Assembly (NCBI RefSeq): GCF_000723885.1
Contig: NZ_CCDG010000041.1
Span: forward strand, 62,001 to 126,000
Direction of reading: 5' to 3'
DNA: 64,000 bases
Source: Paenibacillus camerounensis
GTDB lineage: Bacteria; Bacillota; Bacilli; Paenibacillales; Paenibacillaceae
The translations under genes were made by a program, and so were the position numbers. Shown in pieces: positions 31,225 through 39,668 of this stretch (its first letter is position 1; the number at the start of each line of letters is the position of its first letter). The notes beneath the pieces were generated by a model that made no database searches, had not been told where the DNA came from, and saw only the letters and a program-made list of their open reading frames with translations.

Positions 31225-33030
31225 TCAGAATAACAGGTCTGATGAGTAGCTCTCGCCCTCCAGCAGGTCATACTCAACCATGCGGTAATCATTCAGCAGC
31301 TGCTGCTGCCCGGAGGACAAGACGTTGAGCGGACCATCAGCGCCGATCAGAGCAGATTTGCTTAATCCCGGGATCTCAGCCTGAACCTGTTCGAGCAGCT
31401 TATAATAGGGAGGCAAGGACAGTCCGGACAGCCGGAAGACAGCCGGTCCCAGAAATGCGGGGCTGATTGTCCCTAAGGGTTCTGCACCTATATCAAAGTT
31501 CGCCAGTATCATCAGCTTGGTCTCATGCTTAAGCCGCGGCTGATTGTCCCAGCCGCTCTCTGTATAGATGCCGGCGCTTAAGGCCGGCAGATGATCGCCC
31601 CAGAATACGGCAACGGTCGGCTTGCCGATTGTCAGCAGCTCCTGCTGCAGGAAGGCCACTGCCTCGTCTGTAAGCCGGGTGTTCTGAATATAGGTTTCTA
31701 TTTCATCCTGATACTCCGCCTGAACACCGCTGACCGTAATGGTATTTGGCCCGTTCAGGCCTTTGGTGAACGGAAAGTGGTTCTGCATTGTTACCAGATG
31801 CAGAAATACCGGCTCTGCTGAAGATTGTATCTGCCTTACAGCTTCCTGCACGGCAGATTTATCCGAAATATAACCATCCGGTGTAATCCGCCCTGCCGGT
31901 CCGAAATCCTTTTCGCTGGTAAAGGAATCAAAGCCCAGCACCGGATAGACCCGGTTCCGGTTATAGAACGTTTCATCAAACGGATGAACCGCAGATGCCT
32001 TGTATCCCCGCTCCTTCAGTATGCTGACAATAGACGGCAGAGCGTTCATTTTGACAAGCCTCTGCTGGTATGGAATGGCCCCGTCCTTCAGGAAGTACAT
32101 GGATAGACCGGTCAGCGCTTCAAATTCGACATTGGCCGTATTTCCGCCGAATTCAGGCGAGAGCAGATAACCTGAAGGGGACCGGGATTCCTGCGAGTGG
32201 ATAAAGCTGAGCGGGTCCCTGCTAAAAGTCAGCCCGTCTAGCCTTGTGGGGTCGAAAAAGGCTTCGTCCATCATGAACAGAATATTAGGCTGTCCTCCAG
32301 CTGGAAGAGCAGCCGCAGTGTCCGGCAACTGGCTGTATTTGGCTGCAATCGTTCTGATCGCCTGCCGGCTGTACCCTTCCGGCTGCTCCATCAGACTCTG
32401 CCGGAGATTCCCTGTAAAGGCGTATAGAAAACCGTTCTGTGTATAGTTCACCTTCTGATTCCAGAAGATGCTCTGATACTTCAGCGCAGATGCAAGTGAG
32501 CCCTGTCTGCTGACCATTGTGATAAAACCCGCAAGCATGATTACAGCTACTGCGCCGAGCAACAGCCTGAGCGGCAGGCGGAGCTTCACCTTAGGCATCC
32601 TATGCAGCAGCCATATAAGCGCAGCAACAATTAGTATGGCTGACGCAAGCATCAGCGGCGAGATCATGCCTTTCGTAATTTTCGCCATCTCCCCGGCATT
32701 TTTGAGCAGCAGCAGATCCCAGGGGAACAACGGCTCCCCGGTTGTCCCCAGCTTATTATAATCTGCTGCTCCCAGAGCTGCACCCAGCAATAGGATAAGT
32801 CCCGGCCCGATATACATATTGGGCAGAAGAACTGCTGCAGCCAGCAGCAGGAAACAGAAAAACAGGCTGCCGGTTATATACAGCAGCGGATATTCACTGA
32901 TCCAGTTCAGTACCTTTACCGGCTCAAGTCCAAGTGAGGTTGCCTGCAGATAGAAATTCAGCAAAAAACCGCTCAACAGCAGAAATACCGTCAGCATCCA
33001 GTAACGCTTGTGCAACAGCTTATAACGCAA
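31225..33030 (-). CDS. LTA-synthase-like sulfatase-family membrane protein
   Basis: 601 residues. Five N-terminal membrane helices (to about residue 170) precede an extracellular alkaline-phosphatase/sulfatase fold domain. Visible catalytic features: PNILFMMDEAFFDPTRL (metal/nucleophile strand), GGNTANVEFEALTGLSM with the nucleophile Thr (GNTANVE), FLHLVTMQNHFPF and VAVFWGDHLPALS (metal-binding GDH). This is the arrangement of glycerol-phosphate transferases such as LtaS, but the usual N-terminal eLtaS spacing differs, so a related polymer-modifying role is possible. It begins at TTG 33030 after AGGGGTGG. The TraX-like gene follows. Confidence 0.88.
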   Translation of the reverse strand: MRYKLLHKRYWMLTVFLLLSGFLLNFYLQATSLGLEPVKVLNWISEYPLLYITGSLFFCFLLLAAAVLLPNMYIGPGLILLLGAALGAADYNKLGTTGEPLFPWDLLLLKNAGEMAKITKGMISPLMLASAILIVAALIWLLHRMPKVKLRLPLRLLLGAVAVIMLAGFITMVSRQGSLASALKYQSIFWNQKVNYTQNGFLYAFTGNLRQSLMEQPEGYSRQAIRTIAAKYSQLPDTAAALPAGGQPNILFMMDEAFFDPTRLDGLTFSRDPLSFIHSQESRSPSGYLLSPEFGGNTANVEFEALTGLSMYFLKDGAIPYQQRLVKMNALPSIVSILKERGYKASAVHPFDETFYNRNRVYPVLGFDSFTSEKDFGPAGRITPDGYISDKSAVQEAVRQIQSSAEPVFLHLVTMQNHFPFTKGLNGPNTITVSGVQAEYQDEIETYIQNTRLTDEAVAFLQQELLTIGKPTVAVFWGDHLPALSAGIYTESGWDNQPRLKHETKLMILANFDIGAEPLGTISPAFLGPAVFRLSGLSLPPYYKLLEQVQAEIPGLSKSALIGADGPLNVLSSGQQQLLNDYRMVEYDLLEGESYSSDLLF

Positions 33031-33060
33031 TCAAACCACCCCTATCTATACTGAACGTGT

Positions 33061-33157
33061 AGTATACGCCATTAAGCTTAATTTCCCATTAAAAAACGGC
33101 CTTTTGCTGCACTTTCTGCTGCTCCTATTCTTCACAGCCTCCACAAGGGCGTATACT
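33061..33157. repeat. Distant 10-bp inverted repeat upstream of the sulfatase-like gene
   Basis: AGTATACGCC at 33061-33070 and its exact complement GGCGTATACT at 33148-33157, 77 bases apart, lie between galM's end and the next start. It may be paired operators for looping; chance cannot be excluded. Confidence 0.4.
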
Positions 33158-33178
33158 CTTCCCCCTTTTAGAAGACAG

Positions 33179-33213
33179 CAAAAAAGCGGGCTGCAGCGAT
33201 TATGCTGCAACCC
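33179..33213 (-). terminator. Terminator after galM-like gene
   Basis: 10-bp stem GGGCTGCAGC (33188-33197) / GCTGCAACCC (33204-33213, one G-T pair), followed on the minus strand by GCTTTTTTT. Confidence 0.9.
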
Positions 33214-33253
33214 ACTCTGGAGGATCTGCACAGCAGAGTCCCGTTCAAACTGT

Positions 33254-34243
33254 TTATTTTACATAAAGACGGCTGGTTTCTTCCCAGAATTCGCCCGGCG
33301 CAAGACTGAACAGGCCGATTTCATCAGCAGGCAAGTCAACCTTCGGCGCGTTAACCAGGTTAATCTGCGGTTCAGGACAGAAGAAGCCTTCGGTCGCCCC
33401 GTTGTTCCAGATCATCCACTGCTTGTACGAAGTGCCTACATCATAAACCAGTGTTACTCCGGCCTTACTGTCAGTAAGCTCCATCCGGTTACGGCCGTTT
33501 TGTGCAACTGCGGTATAGTGGTTGTCCATTGCCGCATAGAACGGATACAGGCCTTCCTCCCGCAGAGCCAATTCATCAGCGGTCAGCTCCTGGAAAGCTC
33601 CTGTAGGCAGCATGCGCTCATTAAGCTCCCAGCGTTCGCCGATTGTCAGCTTCACCTTGTAATCCTGCGGAGTGCTGCCCGGCGCAAACGGTGCATTAAT
33701 GGCGGTATGGAACGCCAGCAGACACGGCATCAGCTCTTCACCGTCATTGTGCACCAGCAGCTGCTGGGACAATCCGCCCTCACCAAGCGTATAGCGCAGC
33801 TTAACCGTGTATTTGAACGGCAGATATTGATAGGAAGGATGATTCTCATCCACCTTGATGGCTACTGTGACAAAGCTTTCGCTTTTGCCGCTGCCGAATT
33901 CTTCAACCTCCCAAGCTGCCGTATGTAAAAAACCGTGCAGATGGTTACCGGTAGCCGACTCATTCACCGGAAGCTGATAGGTCTTTCCGTTAAACGGGAA
34001 CTCCCCGTCCTCATAACGGTTCGGAGGGAACAGCACCGGAATGCCGTGAATCCCCGGGCTGGCCTTGAATGCCTCCATTTCTTCAGCACCGGGCTCATGC
34101 AGGAAACGGTATCCGTTCTCTGTATCGCGGTAGCAGATCAGGTTGCCTCCGATTCCCGGCAGAATCGCAGCTTCATAACGTCCGGCCTTCAGCCAGACCG
34201 CAACTTCCCCTTGAAATTGTCCTTCATAGGCTGTAATCGACAT
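33254..34243 (-). CDS. Aldose 1-epimerase (mutarotase) family
   Basis: 329-residue beta-sandwich galactose-mutarotase-like enzyme interconverting alpha and beta anomers of aldoses. Visible features: IPVLFPPNRYEDG, the NHLHGFLHTAAWEV block with conserved His, and the late FFCPEPQINLVNAPKVD segment with the catalytic Glu region (CPEPQ). No signal peptide, thus cytosolic. ATG 34243. It stands in a minus-strand series after the mgtC gene (84 bases). No sugar operon surrounds it. It could also belong to the glucose-6-phosphate epimerase side of the fold, so I leave the symbol empty. Confidence 0.88.
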   Translation of the reverse strand: MSITAYEGQFQGEVAVWLKAGRYEAAILPGIGGNLICYRDTENGYRFLHEPGAEEMEAFKASPGIHGIPVLFPPNRYEDGEFPFNGKTYQLPVNESATGNHLHGFLHTAAWEVEEFGSGKSESFVTVAIKVDENHPSYQYLPFKYTVKLRYTLGEGGLSQQLLVHNDGEELMPCLLAFHTAINAPFAPGSTPQDYKVKLTIGERWELNERMLPTGAFQELTADELALREEGLYPFYAAMDNHYTAVAQNGRNRMELTDSKAGVTLVYDVGTSYKQWMIWNNGATEGFFCPEPQINLVNAPKVDLPADEIGLFSLAPGEFWEETSRLYVK

Positions 34244-34327
34244 TGTAAATTTGTTCTCCCTTCCATATCCTCAAAATGACTCTCTTAGATAGATTAACAC
34301 ATCTTGGGAAGCGGTAACACGGCATTT

Positions 34328-35050
34328 TTACAATTGTTCCACTTCAACGCTCATGACATGTTCGATTTTTTTGACATCATAATAGATTTCTGTCGCATAA
34401 TCATGGTCAGGTGCCGACAAAACCATATCGATCAGCTGTCTGCCGTCGTCCAGATCCTTGATTTTCATCCGGCGGATGGTCCGGCCCGGCTTCCGTGATT
34501 TACGCTGTTCCGTCATAGGACGACCTTCAATTTTCTGAATGACCTCAGTCAGCACATAGTTGGGCTCCATGATGATTTTGACCGAGATTTCATGCTTGTT
34601 AAGCACCTCGGGGCCAATCGCCTTGATCAGCAGCGGAACTGCGTTAACTGCGAACATCAGCAGCACCACCGCGTAACCCGCCTCCAGATAAAAGCCTGCG
34701 CCTACCGCAATTCCGATCCCCGACGCAGTCCAGATAAGCGCCGCTGAGGTCAAGCCCGATATAGCATCTCCGCCCCTGCGCAAAATGACACCGGCCCCCA
34801 GGAAACCGATCCCGCTGACAATCTGTGCCGCCAGACGCATCGGGTCCATTGTAGGATGCTCCGCCCCGCCGAACTTGTCGTAGGCATGGATGGAGACAAG
34901 TGTCACAAGGCAGCTTGCAATGCTGATAACCATGCTGGTCCGGATCCCCAGCGGTTTCTGCTTCAATTGCCGGTCAATGCCGATGAACAGCCCGAACAGC
35001 ATGGCTACTAGCAGTTTTATAATTGATTCAGTATGCAGATCAATACTCAT
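34328..35050 (-). CDS. MgtC/SapB-family membrane protein
   Basis: 240 residues. The N-terminal domain has four to five membrane segments with the MgtC core: LLVAMLFGLFIGIDRQLKQKPLGIRT, AAQIVSGIGFLGAGVILRRG and GLTSAALIWTASGIGIAVGAG. The C-terminal 90 residues are a soluble ACT-like domain (ISVKIIMEPNYVLTEVIQKI). MgtC proteins modulate the F1Fo ATPase and are linked to magnesium limitation in pathogens; the role in bacilli is unclear. ATG 35050 follows AGAGGAGG. A TATACT at 35081-35086 is a candidate -10. No magnesium riboswitch can be recognised upstream. Confidence 0.9.
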   Translation of the reverse strand: MSIDLHTESIIKLLVAMLFGLFIGIDRQLKQKPLGIRTSMVISIASCLVTLVSIHAYDKFGGAEHPTMDPMRLAAQIVSGIGFLGAGVILRRGGDAISGLTSAALIWTASGIGIAVGAGFYLEAGYAVVLLMFAVNAVPLLIKAIGPEVLNKHEISVKIIMEPNYVLTEVIQKIEGRPMTEQRKSRKPGRTIRRMKIKDLDDGRQLIDMVLSAPDHDYATEIYYDVKKIEHVMSVEVEQL

Positions 35051-35132
35051 GGCTCCTCCTCTAAAAAAACAGATAGAATCAGTATACCTGAAAATAGCGG
35101 CCAGGTTTTACCCAATTTAAAATAAAAATAAA

Positions 35133-35215
35133 GAAGAAACGCATGCCTCTCTGCTGCAGGCTGCATTAACCCCTAAAGGCTCGTGCAGCCTGCCGCGGAT
35201 GGAATCCGTTTCTTC
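35133..35215 (-). terminator. Long two-part hairpin between SDR and mgtC genes
   Basis: Outer arms GAAGAAACG (35133-35141) / CGTTTCTTC (35207-35215) enclose a perfect 10-bp helix GCAGGCTGCA (35156-35165) / TGCAGCCTGC (35184-35193). On the minus strand TTTATTTTTATTTT follows, so it should terminate the SDR transcript. Attenuation ahead of mgtC is an alternative. Confidence 0.7.
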
Positions 35216-35282
35216 GGAAGGAGGAACTATTCTTTCTATTATATGCCGGGCATTCGCTGATTAGAATGCAATGGGTTATGAT

Positions 35283-36074
35283 CTAACCATGCAGCAGTGA
35301 CTCAGCCCCGTCACAATAGATTTCTGTACCGGTAATGTGGTCGGAATCGTCAGAGGCCAGAAATACCGCCAGCTTGGCTACCTGATCCGGCCGTCCCGGC
35401 CCTTCCTCCAGCGGCTGATCACCCTCGGGGAAATCCACGGGAATCTGCACTTCCTTCAGGTCCTCAGACGGATAAGTATTGTCATCTATATTAGTTGTGA
35501 TGGCTCCGGGACAGATAGCGTTGACTCTGATCTTGTACTGGGCCAGTTCAAGCGCTGCCATTTTCATGAATGCGACCTGTCCTGCCTTAGTGGTGCTGTA
35601 AGCCGAGAAGCCGATATTGGAGAAAACCCGGTTTCCGTTAATGGAGCTGTTGATCAGAATGCTGCCGCCGTTATTTTTCAAATGCGGAATTGCATATTTT
35701 ACAGTTGCAAATGTTCCCCGCAGATTAATATGAAGGGTCTGATCCCAGTCGTCCATTTCCATCGTTTCGATCGGTGCCATCGCTCCGTTAATTCCCGCAT
35801 TCGCAAATACGATATCCAGACGGCCCCATTGGGCTGCAGCCTGATCCATAGCCGCTTTTACCTGCTCCGGCTGTTCAATGTCACACTCAATGACAATAGC
35901 CTCTCCGCCTGCTTGCTCTACCTGCCGTCTTACCTTCTGGGCATTATCGGGCGTCCGGTCAAGCATGACTACCTTCGCACCGTTTCCGGCAAATTCAAGA
36001 ACCGAGGCTTTACCGATTCCGGAACCCCCGCCGGTTACAACCGCTACTTTGCCTGCTAATCTATGCTCTGCCAT
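35283..36074 (-). CDS. Short-chain dehydrogenase/reductase
   Basis: 263-residue classical SDR. NAD(P)-binding TGGGSGIG at 14-21, acidic D39 after strand 2 (VVMLDR) favours NAD, NAG motif FANAGING, catalytic Ser near 144, Tyr159 and Lys163 in AYSTTKAG, and the C-terminal ICPGAITTNI. ATG 36074 has GGAGGGG upstream. It ends before a long hairpin terminator and stands alone. The C-terminus TGTEIYCDGAESLLHG is as in glucose/ribitol-type dehydrogenases, but substrate assignment is not possible. Confidence 0.92.
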   Translation of the reverse strand: MAEHRLAGKVAVVTGGGSGIGKASVLEFAGNGAKVVMLDRTPDNAQKVRRQVEQAGGEAIVIECDIEQPEQVKAAMDQAAAQWGRLDIVFANAGINGAMAPIETMEMDDWDQTLHINLRGTFATVKYAIPHLKNNGGSILINSSINGNRVFSNIGFSAYSTTKAGQVAFMKMAALELAQYKIRVNAICPGAITTNIDDNTYPSEDLKEVQIPVDFPEGDQPLEEGPGRPDQVAKLAVFLASDDSDHITGTEIYCDGAESLLHG

Positions 36075-36409
36075 TATTATGTCCCCTCCAGTTGTTATTC
36101 TTTCATTACTTTACCTCATGTGCATGAAAGTGAACCGGGACCGGAGAATTTTGACTTCGGGAATGAAGGTGCTTACATCAGGAGTACTGAATATGACAGG
36201 AAAATCAGCTGAGAGTAACAGTAACATTGGCAGCAGCTGCCGGCTTCGGCAATGTAGGTTACCCGATCAGTGGTGGCGGTATGATTCAAATAGCTGTGTG
36301 TCCATGCTTCCAAAGGCCTGCGATAGGCAGGCAGTCATGAACTCGCGATCCTGTTGCTCTGCCGGACCGATAACCATATGATGAGCCGCAGCTGTCAATA
36401 CAGCGACAA
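36075..36409. other. Gap with no convincing gene
   Basis: About 335 bases between the SDR start and the terminator of the ABC operon. Short open frames exist on both strands, but none has a ribosome site or a plausible protein pattern, and the minus-strand frame at 36267-36479 runs through the terminator. I see the SDR's AT-rich upstream region and otherwise nothing definite; a decayed gene is possible. Confidence 0.5.
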
Positions 36410-36453
36410 CAGAAAAAGACTTGAACACAGTCTGTTGCTTAACTGTGTCCAAG
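36410..36453 (-). terminator. Terminator after ABC importer operon
   Basis: 12-bp stem CTTGAACACAGT (36420-36431) / ACTGTGTCCAAG (36442-36453, one G-T pair); on the minus strand TCTTTTTCTG follows. Confidence 0.85.
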
Positions 36454-36482
36454 CCTGTAACCCGGCTAGCGGGGAACATTCC

Positions 36483-37277
36483 TTATCCCAGCATCATCCG
36501 GTCATCTGCCAGCTTCTGGCCGCTGATCGCTTCAAATTCGCCCAGCAGGCGTTCAACGGTCAGATCCTGCTTGCGGGTCTCGTCGATATCTAGAATAATG
36601 GACCCTTTATCCATCATAATCAGACGGTTGCCCAGACGGATGGCCTGCTCCATGTTATGTGTAACCATCAGCGTGGTCAGCTTCATTTCACGGACAATTG
36701 ATTCCGTCAGCTTCGTAATCAGATCTGCACGGGCAGGGTCAAGCGCCGCCGTATGCTCATCCAGCAGCAGAATCTGCGGCTGGGTGAAGGTTGCCATCAG
36801 CAGACTCAGCGCCTGCCGCTCTCCTCCGGACAAAAGCCCGACCTTAGCCCGCAGCCGGTTCTCAAGACCAATGCCCAGACGGCTCAATTGCTCACGGAAT
36901 ACGTTACGTCTGGCTGCATTCACACCAAAGGCCAGGCCGCGGGTCTGGCCGCGCTTGTAGGCCATCGCAAGATTCTCTTCAATCGTCATATGCGGTGCTG
37001 TACCGGCCATCGGGTCCTGGAAGACCCGGCCGATCCAGCGGGCCCGCTGGAACTCAGACAAATGGCTGATTGAATTCCCTTCAATCCGCGCTTCGCCTAA
37101 ATCCGGCTTCATCACACCGGAGATCACATTCATCAGTGTAGATTTGCCTGCGCCGTTACTGCCTATGATGGTTACGAAATCACCGGCCTTCAGCTCCAGG
37201 TCGATCCCCAGCAGGGCTATTTTCTCATCGGGTGAACCGGGATTGAACAGCTTAGATACATTATCAAGCTTTAGCAT
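36483..37277 (-). CDS. ABC importer ATPase, TrpX-type system
   Basis: 264-residue ATP-binding subunit. Walker A GSNGAGKST, signature LLSGGERQAL, Walker B ILLLDEHTAALDP, switch His in VTHNMEQAI. The usual Pro after the catalytic Glu is His (DEHT), which as I recall is normal for this family of importers paired with PF04392 binding proteins. It overlaps the permease gene by 14 bases and ends the three-gene operon. ATG 37277. Imports a small molecule, possibly an aromatic amino acid, but no T-box or TRAP site supports this. Confidence 0.9.
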   Translation of the reverse strand: MLKLDNVSKLFNPGSPDEKIALLGIDLELKAGDFVTIIGSNGAGKSTLMNVISGVMKPDLGEARIEGNSISHLSEFQRARWIGRVFQDPMAGTAPHMTIEENLAMAYKRGQTRGLAFGVNAARRNVFREQLSRLGIGLENRLRAKVGLLSGGERQALSLLMATFTQPQILLLDEHTAALDPARADLITKLTESIVREMKLTTLMVTHNMEQAIRLGNRLIMMDKGSIILDIDETRKQDLTVERLLGEFEAISGQKLADDRMMLG

Positions 37278-38190
37278 TGGCTGCTCCCCCCTTCTTGCTG
37301 CGCAAGGCCTGCTCTGCCAGCTCAGCTGTACGTCTGCGAGCGGTGCTCTTCGTCTTCAGATACCGCTGAACCGACGGGAACAGCAGGGCAACAATAACGA
37401 TAATAGCTGTGATCAGCTTCAGGTCAGAGGCTTCGAGCCAAGGCACACGCAGGGCGAGTGCCACAACGATCCGGTACACGATCGAGCCGAGCACAGCTGC
37501 CAGAGTAGCACGGAAGACGCTGCCAGCTCCAAAGATCGCTTCCCCGATGATAACAGAAGCTAAACCGATAACGATCATACCAATACCCATAGATGAATCG
37601 GCAAAAGTAGAGTACTGGGCGATAAGCGCACCCGAGAGTGCAACCATGCCGTTCGACAGGCTGATGCCGAGAATAGTCGTAGTATCCGTGTTGACCCCGA
37701 AGCTGCGGATCATACGTGAATTGTCACCGGTTGCCCGCAGGGCAAGTCCCAGGTCGGTCCGCAGGAACAGATCCATCAGGATTTTGACCAGAATGACAAC
37801 AAAAGGCATAACAAGCAGCGGATTAATGGAGCTGAACAGTGTGTTCTCGCCCATCAGTGAGACGTTAGGTTTGCCGAGAATCCGCAGATTGATTGAATAA
37901 AGCGCAATCATCATGAGAATCCCGGACAGCAGCCCGTTGATCTTACCCTTAGTGTGCAGCAATCCTGTACACATCCCCGCCAGCATACCGCCACCAAGTG
38001 CACAGAGCGTAGCCAGCCAAGGCGCTGCTCCGTTCGTAATCATTACAGCGGCAATAGCCCCGCCGGTTGTGAAGCTTCCATCCACAGTCAAATCAGGAAA
38101 ATCGAGAATCCGGAACGTAATGTAAACCCCTAAAGCCATAAACGCATACAGGAGGCCCATTTCCACGGCTCCGAGCATTGAATTATACAT
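37264..38190 (-). CDS. ABC importer permease, TrpX-type system
   Basis: 308-residue permease of the BPD_transp_2 kind with eight to nine membrane helices. Family features: the N-terminus MGLLYAFMALGVYITFRILDFPDLTVDGSF (DFPDLTVDGSFTTG is characteristic of this operon type), then GLLHTKGKINGLLSGILMMIALYSIN and LALRATGDNSRMIRSFGVN, the cytoplasmic coupling loop. ATG 38190 follows AAGGGGGA. It lies between the binding-protein gene (67 bases upstream) and the overlapping ATPase gene, so it belongs to the same transcript. Confidence 0.92.
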   Translation of the reverse strand: MYNSMLGAVEMGLLYAFMALGVYITFRILDFPDLTVDGSFTTGGAIAAVMITNGAAPWLATLCALGGGMLAGMCTGLLHTKGKINGLLSGILMMIALYSINLRILGKPNVSLMGENTLFSSINPLLVMPFVVILVKILMDLFLRTDLGLALRATGDNSRMIRSFGVNTDTTTILGISLSNGMVALSGALIAQYSTFADSSMGIGMIVIGLASVIIGEAIFGAGSVFRATLAAVLGSIVYRIVVALALRVPWLEASDLKLITAIIVIVALLFPSVQRYLKTKSTARRRTAELAEQALRSKKGGAANAKA

Positions 38191-38258
38191 TGGTGACTTC
38201 CCCCTTCAAGCGGCAAGAGGCGTCCCTTACGGGATCGCCCCATTATGATGTCTGGCTG

Positions 38259-39332
38259 TTATTGAATGATATTGTTCTCCTGATCGGTTATTTCAGCCTT
38301 GATGGCATCGGTAACTTCAATTCCTTGAGCGGCAGCAGCCTTCAGATTAATAATAAGGTCCAGCTTCTCCTGCATAGTAACCTTCATATCACCAGGGCTT
38401 GTGCCGTTCTTCAGTACATCAACAGCCATTTCCCCAACCTGATAGCCGTGGTCATAATACTTGAAGCCAACGGTAGCAAAAGCACCCTTCTCAACAGTAT
38501 CGCGGTCAGCGGAGAAGAACGGCAGCTTATTGTTATTGGCTGTCTGGATAATTGCATCCACACCGCTTACGACCGAGTTATCCAGTGTGATGTAGAATGC
38601 ATCTACACGGCCTACAAGTGATTCTGCGGCTTGCTTCACCTCGGAAGTATTGGTAATTGCCGCCTTCACCAGCTCGATTCCGTGCTTGTCCAGCTCTTCC
38701 TTAGCGATACCCGCCATAACAACCGCATTTGGTTCGCCCTCGTTAATAACCAGACCGACCTTCTTCACATTAGGGAACTGTGTAGCAATGAAGTTCATCA
38801 GCCGGGTAATGGCTTCAGGGTTAGTATCGGAAGCGCCGGAGACATTGCCGCCCGGATGATCAAGATCGCTGACAATCTTCGCATCCAGCGGGTCCGTTAC
38901 AGCTGCGAACAGAATAGGCGTATCCTTAACGTTCTGCACGACCGCTTGAGCAGACGGTGTTGCGATTCCGAGTACCAGGTCGTTTTTGTCGCCGGCAATT
39001 TTTTGTGCAATAGAAAGGTTATTAGCCTGGTCTGCCTGGGCGTTCTGCAGATCAACAGTCAGGTTCTCACCTTCAACAATCCCTGCATCCTTCAGAGCAG
39101 CCAGAAAACCGTCACGCGTCGCATCAAGCGACGGGTGCTCAACATATTGCGAAATAGCAATCTTGTAGGATTTGGCTTCATCTGTTCCTGCATTTGCAGG
39201 CGCATTGGTTGATGCAGCCGGTGTGTTTCCGGAATTCGCTGTCCCCGTGTTAACCGCATTGTTATTTCCGCAGCCTGCAGCAACCAGCATCAGGCACAGG
39301 CCCAGACCGGCCCAAAGTTTCGACTTTTTCAT
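38259..39332 (-). CDS. ABC substrate-binding lipoprotein (PF04392 / TrpX-like)
   Basis: 357-residue receptor. Lipobox LVAAGC with Cys21, then an Asn/Thr/Ala-rich tether. The mature part has the periplasmic-binding-protein I fold typical for ABC_sub_bind: YKIAISQYVEHPSLDATRDGF, GIATPSAQAVVQNVKDTPILFAAVTDPLDA, GASDTNPEAITRLMNF and KKVGLVINEGEPNAV. It opens the operon with the permease and ATPase. ATG 39332 follows AAAAGGGG. A promoter candidate (39471-39499) leaves a 130-base leader. Relatives import tryptophan or tyrosine in streptococci; the substrate here is not certain. Confidence 0.92.
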   Translation of the reverse strand: MKKSKLWAGLGLCLMLVAAGCGNNNAVNTGTANSGNTPAASTNAPANAGTDEAKSYKIAISQYVEHPSLDATRDGFLAALKDAGIVEGENLTVDLQNAQADQANNLSIAQKIAGDKNDLVLGIATPSAQAVVQNVKDTPILFAAVTDPLDAKIVSDLDHPGGNVSGASDTNPEAITRLMNFIATQFPNVKKVGLVINEGEPNAVVMAGIAKEELDKHGIELVKAAITNTSEVKQAAESLVGRVDAFYITLDNSVVSGVDAIIQTANNNKLPFFSADRDTVEKGAFATVGFKYYDHGYQVGEMAVDVLKNGTSPGDMKVTMQEKLDLIINLKAAAAQGIEVTDAIKAEITDQENNIIQ

Positions 39333-39668
39333 CAGATAACCCCTTTTCTGTTTACGGTATCAGCGCGTGTATCAAAGTGAGCGACTCAGCATTATCGCTT
39401 TCATCTTTAAAAGCATTAAAGCAAAACCTTACACGAATCTCTCATTGGATACAGCATTTCTATTAAACTTATATTATATGGAGGTTCTTTATCCGTCAAT
39501 CGTAAATCAGCAATCCAGATATTACAATATACGCACAATGTCGACAGACTCTGCGGCACATGTCCGGTACCATACAGGAACAGGAAGTGTATCCAGCAAG
39601 TTCACCCTTATAAAAAGCGGCATTTTGCACAAAATGAAGCTACAGTTCGAATAGATGGAGCGTGACGT
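39333..39668. other. Divergent intergenic region
   Basis: 336 bases between the ABC operon and the NlpC/P60 gene. It holds a minus-strand promoter candidate and AT-rich sequence with TATA elements; I find no T-box, SAM or other riboswitch core and no small gene with a ribosome site. Confidence 0.6.
39471..39499 (-). promoter_or_regulatory. Promoter candidate of the TrpX-type ABC operon
   Basis: Minus-strand TTGACG (39494-39499) and TAATAT (39471-39476) are 17 bases apart; TATAAT overlaps at 39473-39478. The implied leader is about 130 bases. Confidence 0.55.

Noticed and set aside
33046..33231. 61-codon minus-strand frame between galM and the sulfatase-like gene
   Set aside because: No ribosome site at a useful distance; internal GTG start sits two bases from GGAGG.
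34328..35282. Magnesium riboswitch (M-box) before mgtC
   Set aside because: No match to the conserved M-box core; the hairpin is better explained as terminator.
36267..36479. 70-codon minus-strand frame after the ABC operon
   Set aside because: It runs straight through the terminator stem at 36420-36453 and has only an AAGGA touching the start codon.
39333..39668. Tryptophan or tyrosine T-box before the TrpX-type operon
   Set aside because: No T-box GGUGGNACCGCG-like core in either orientation.
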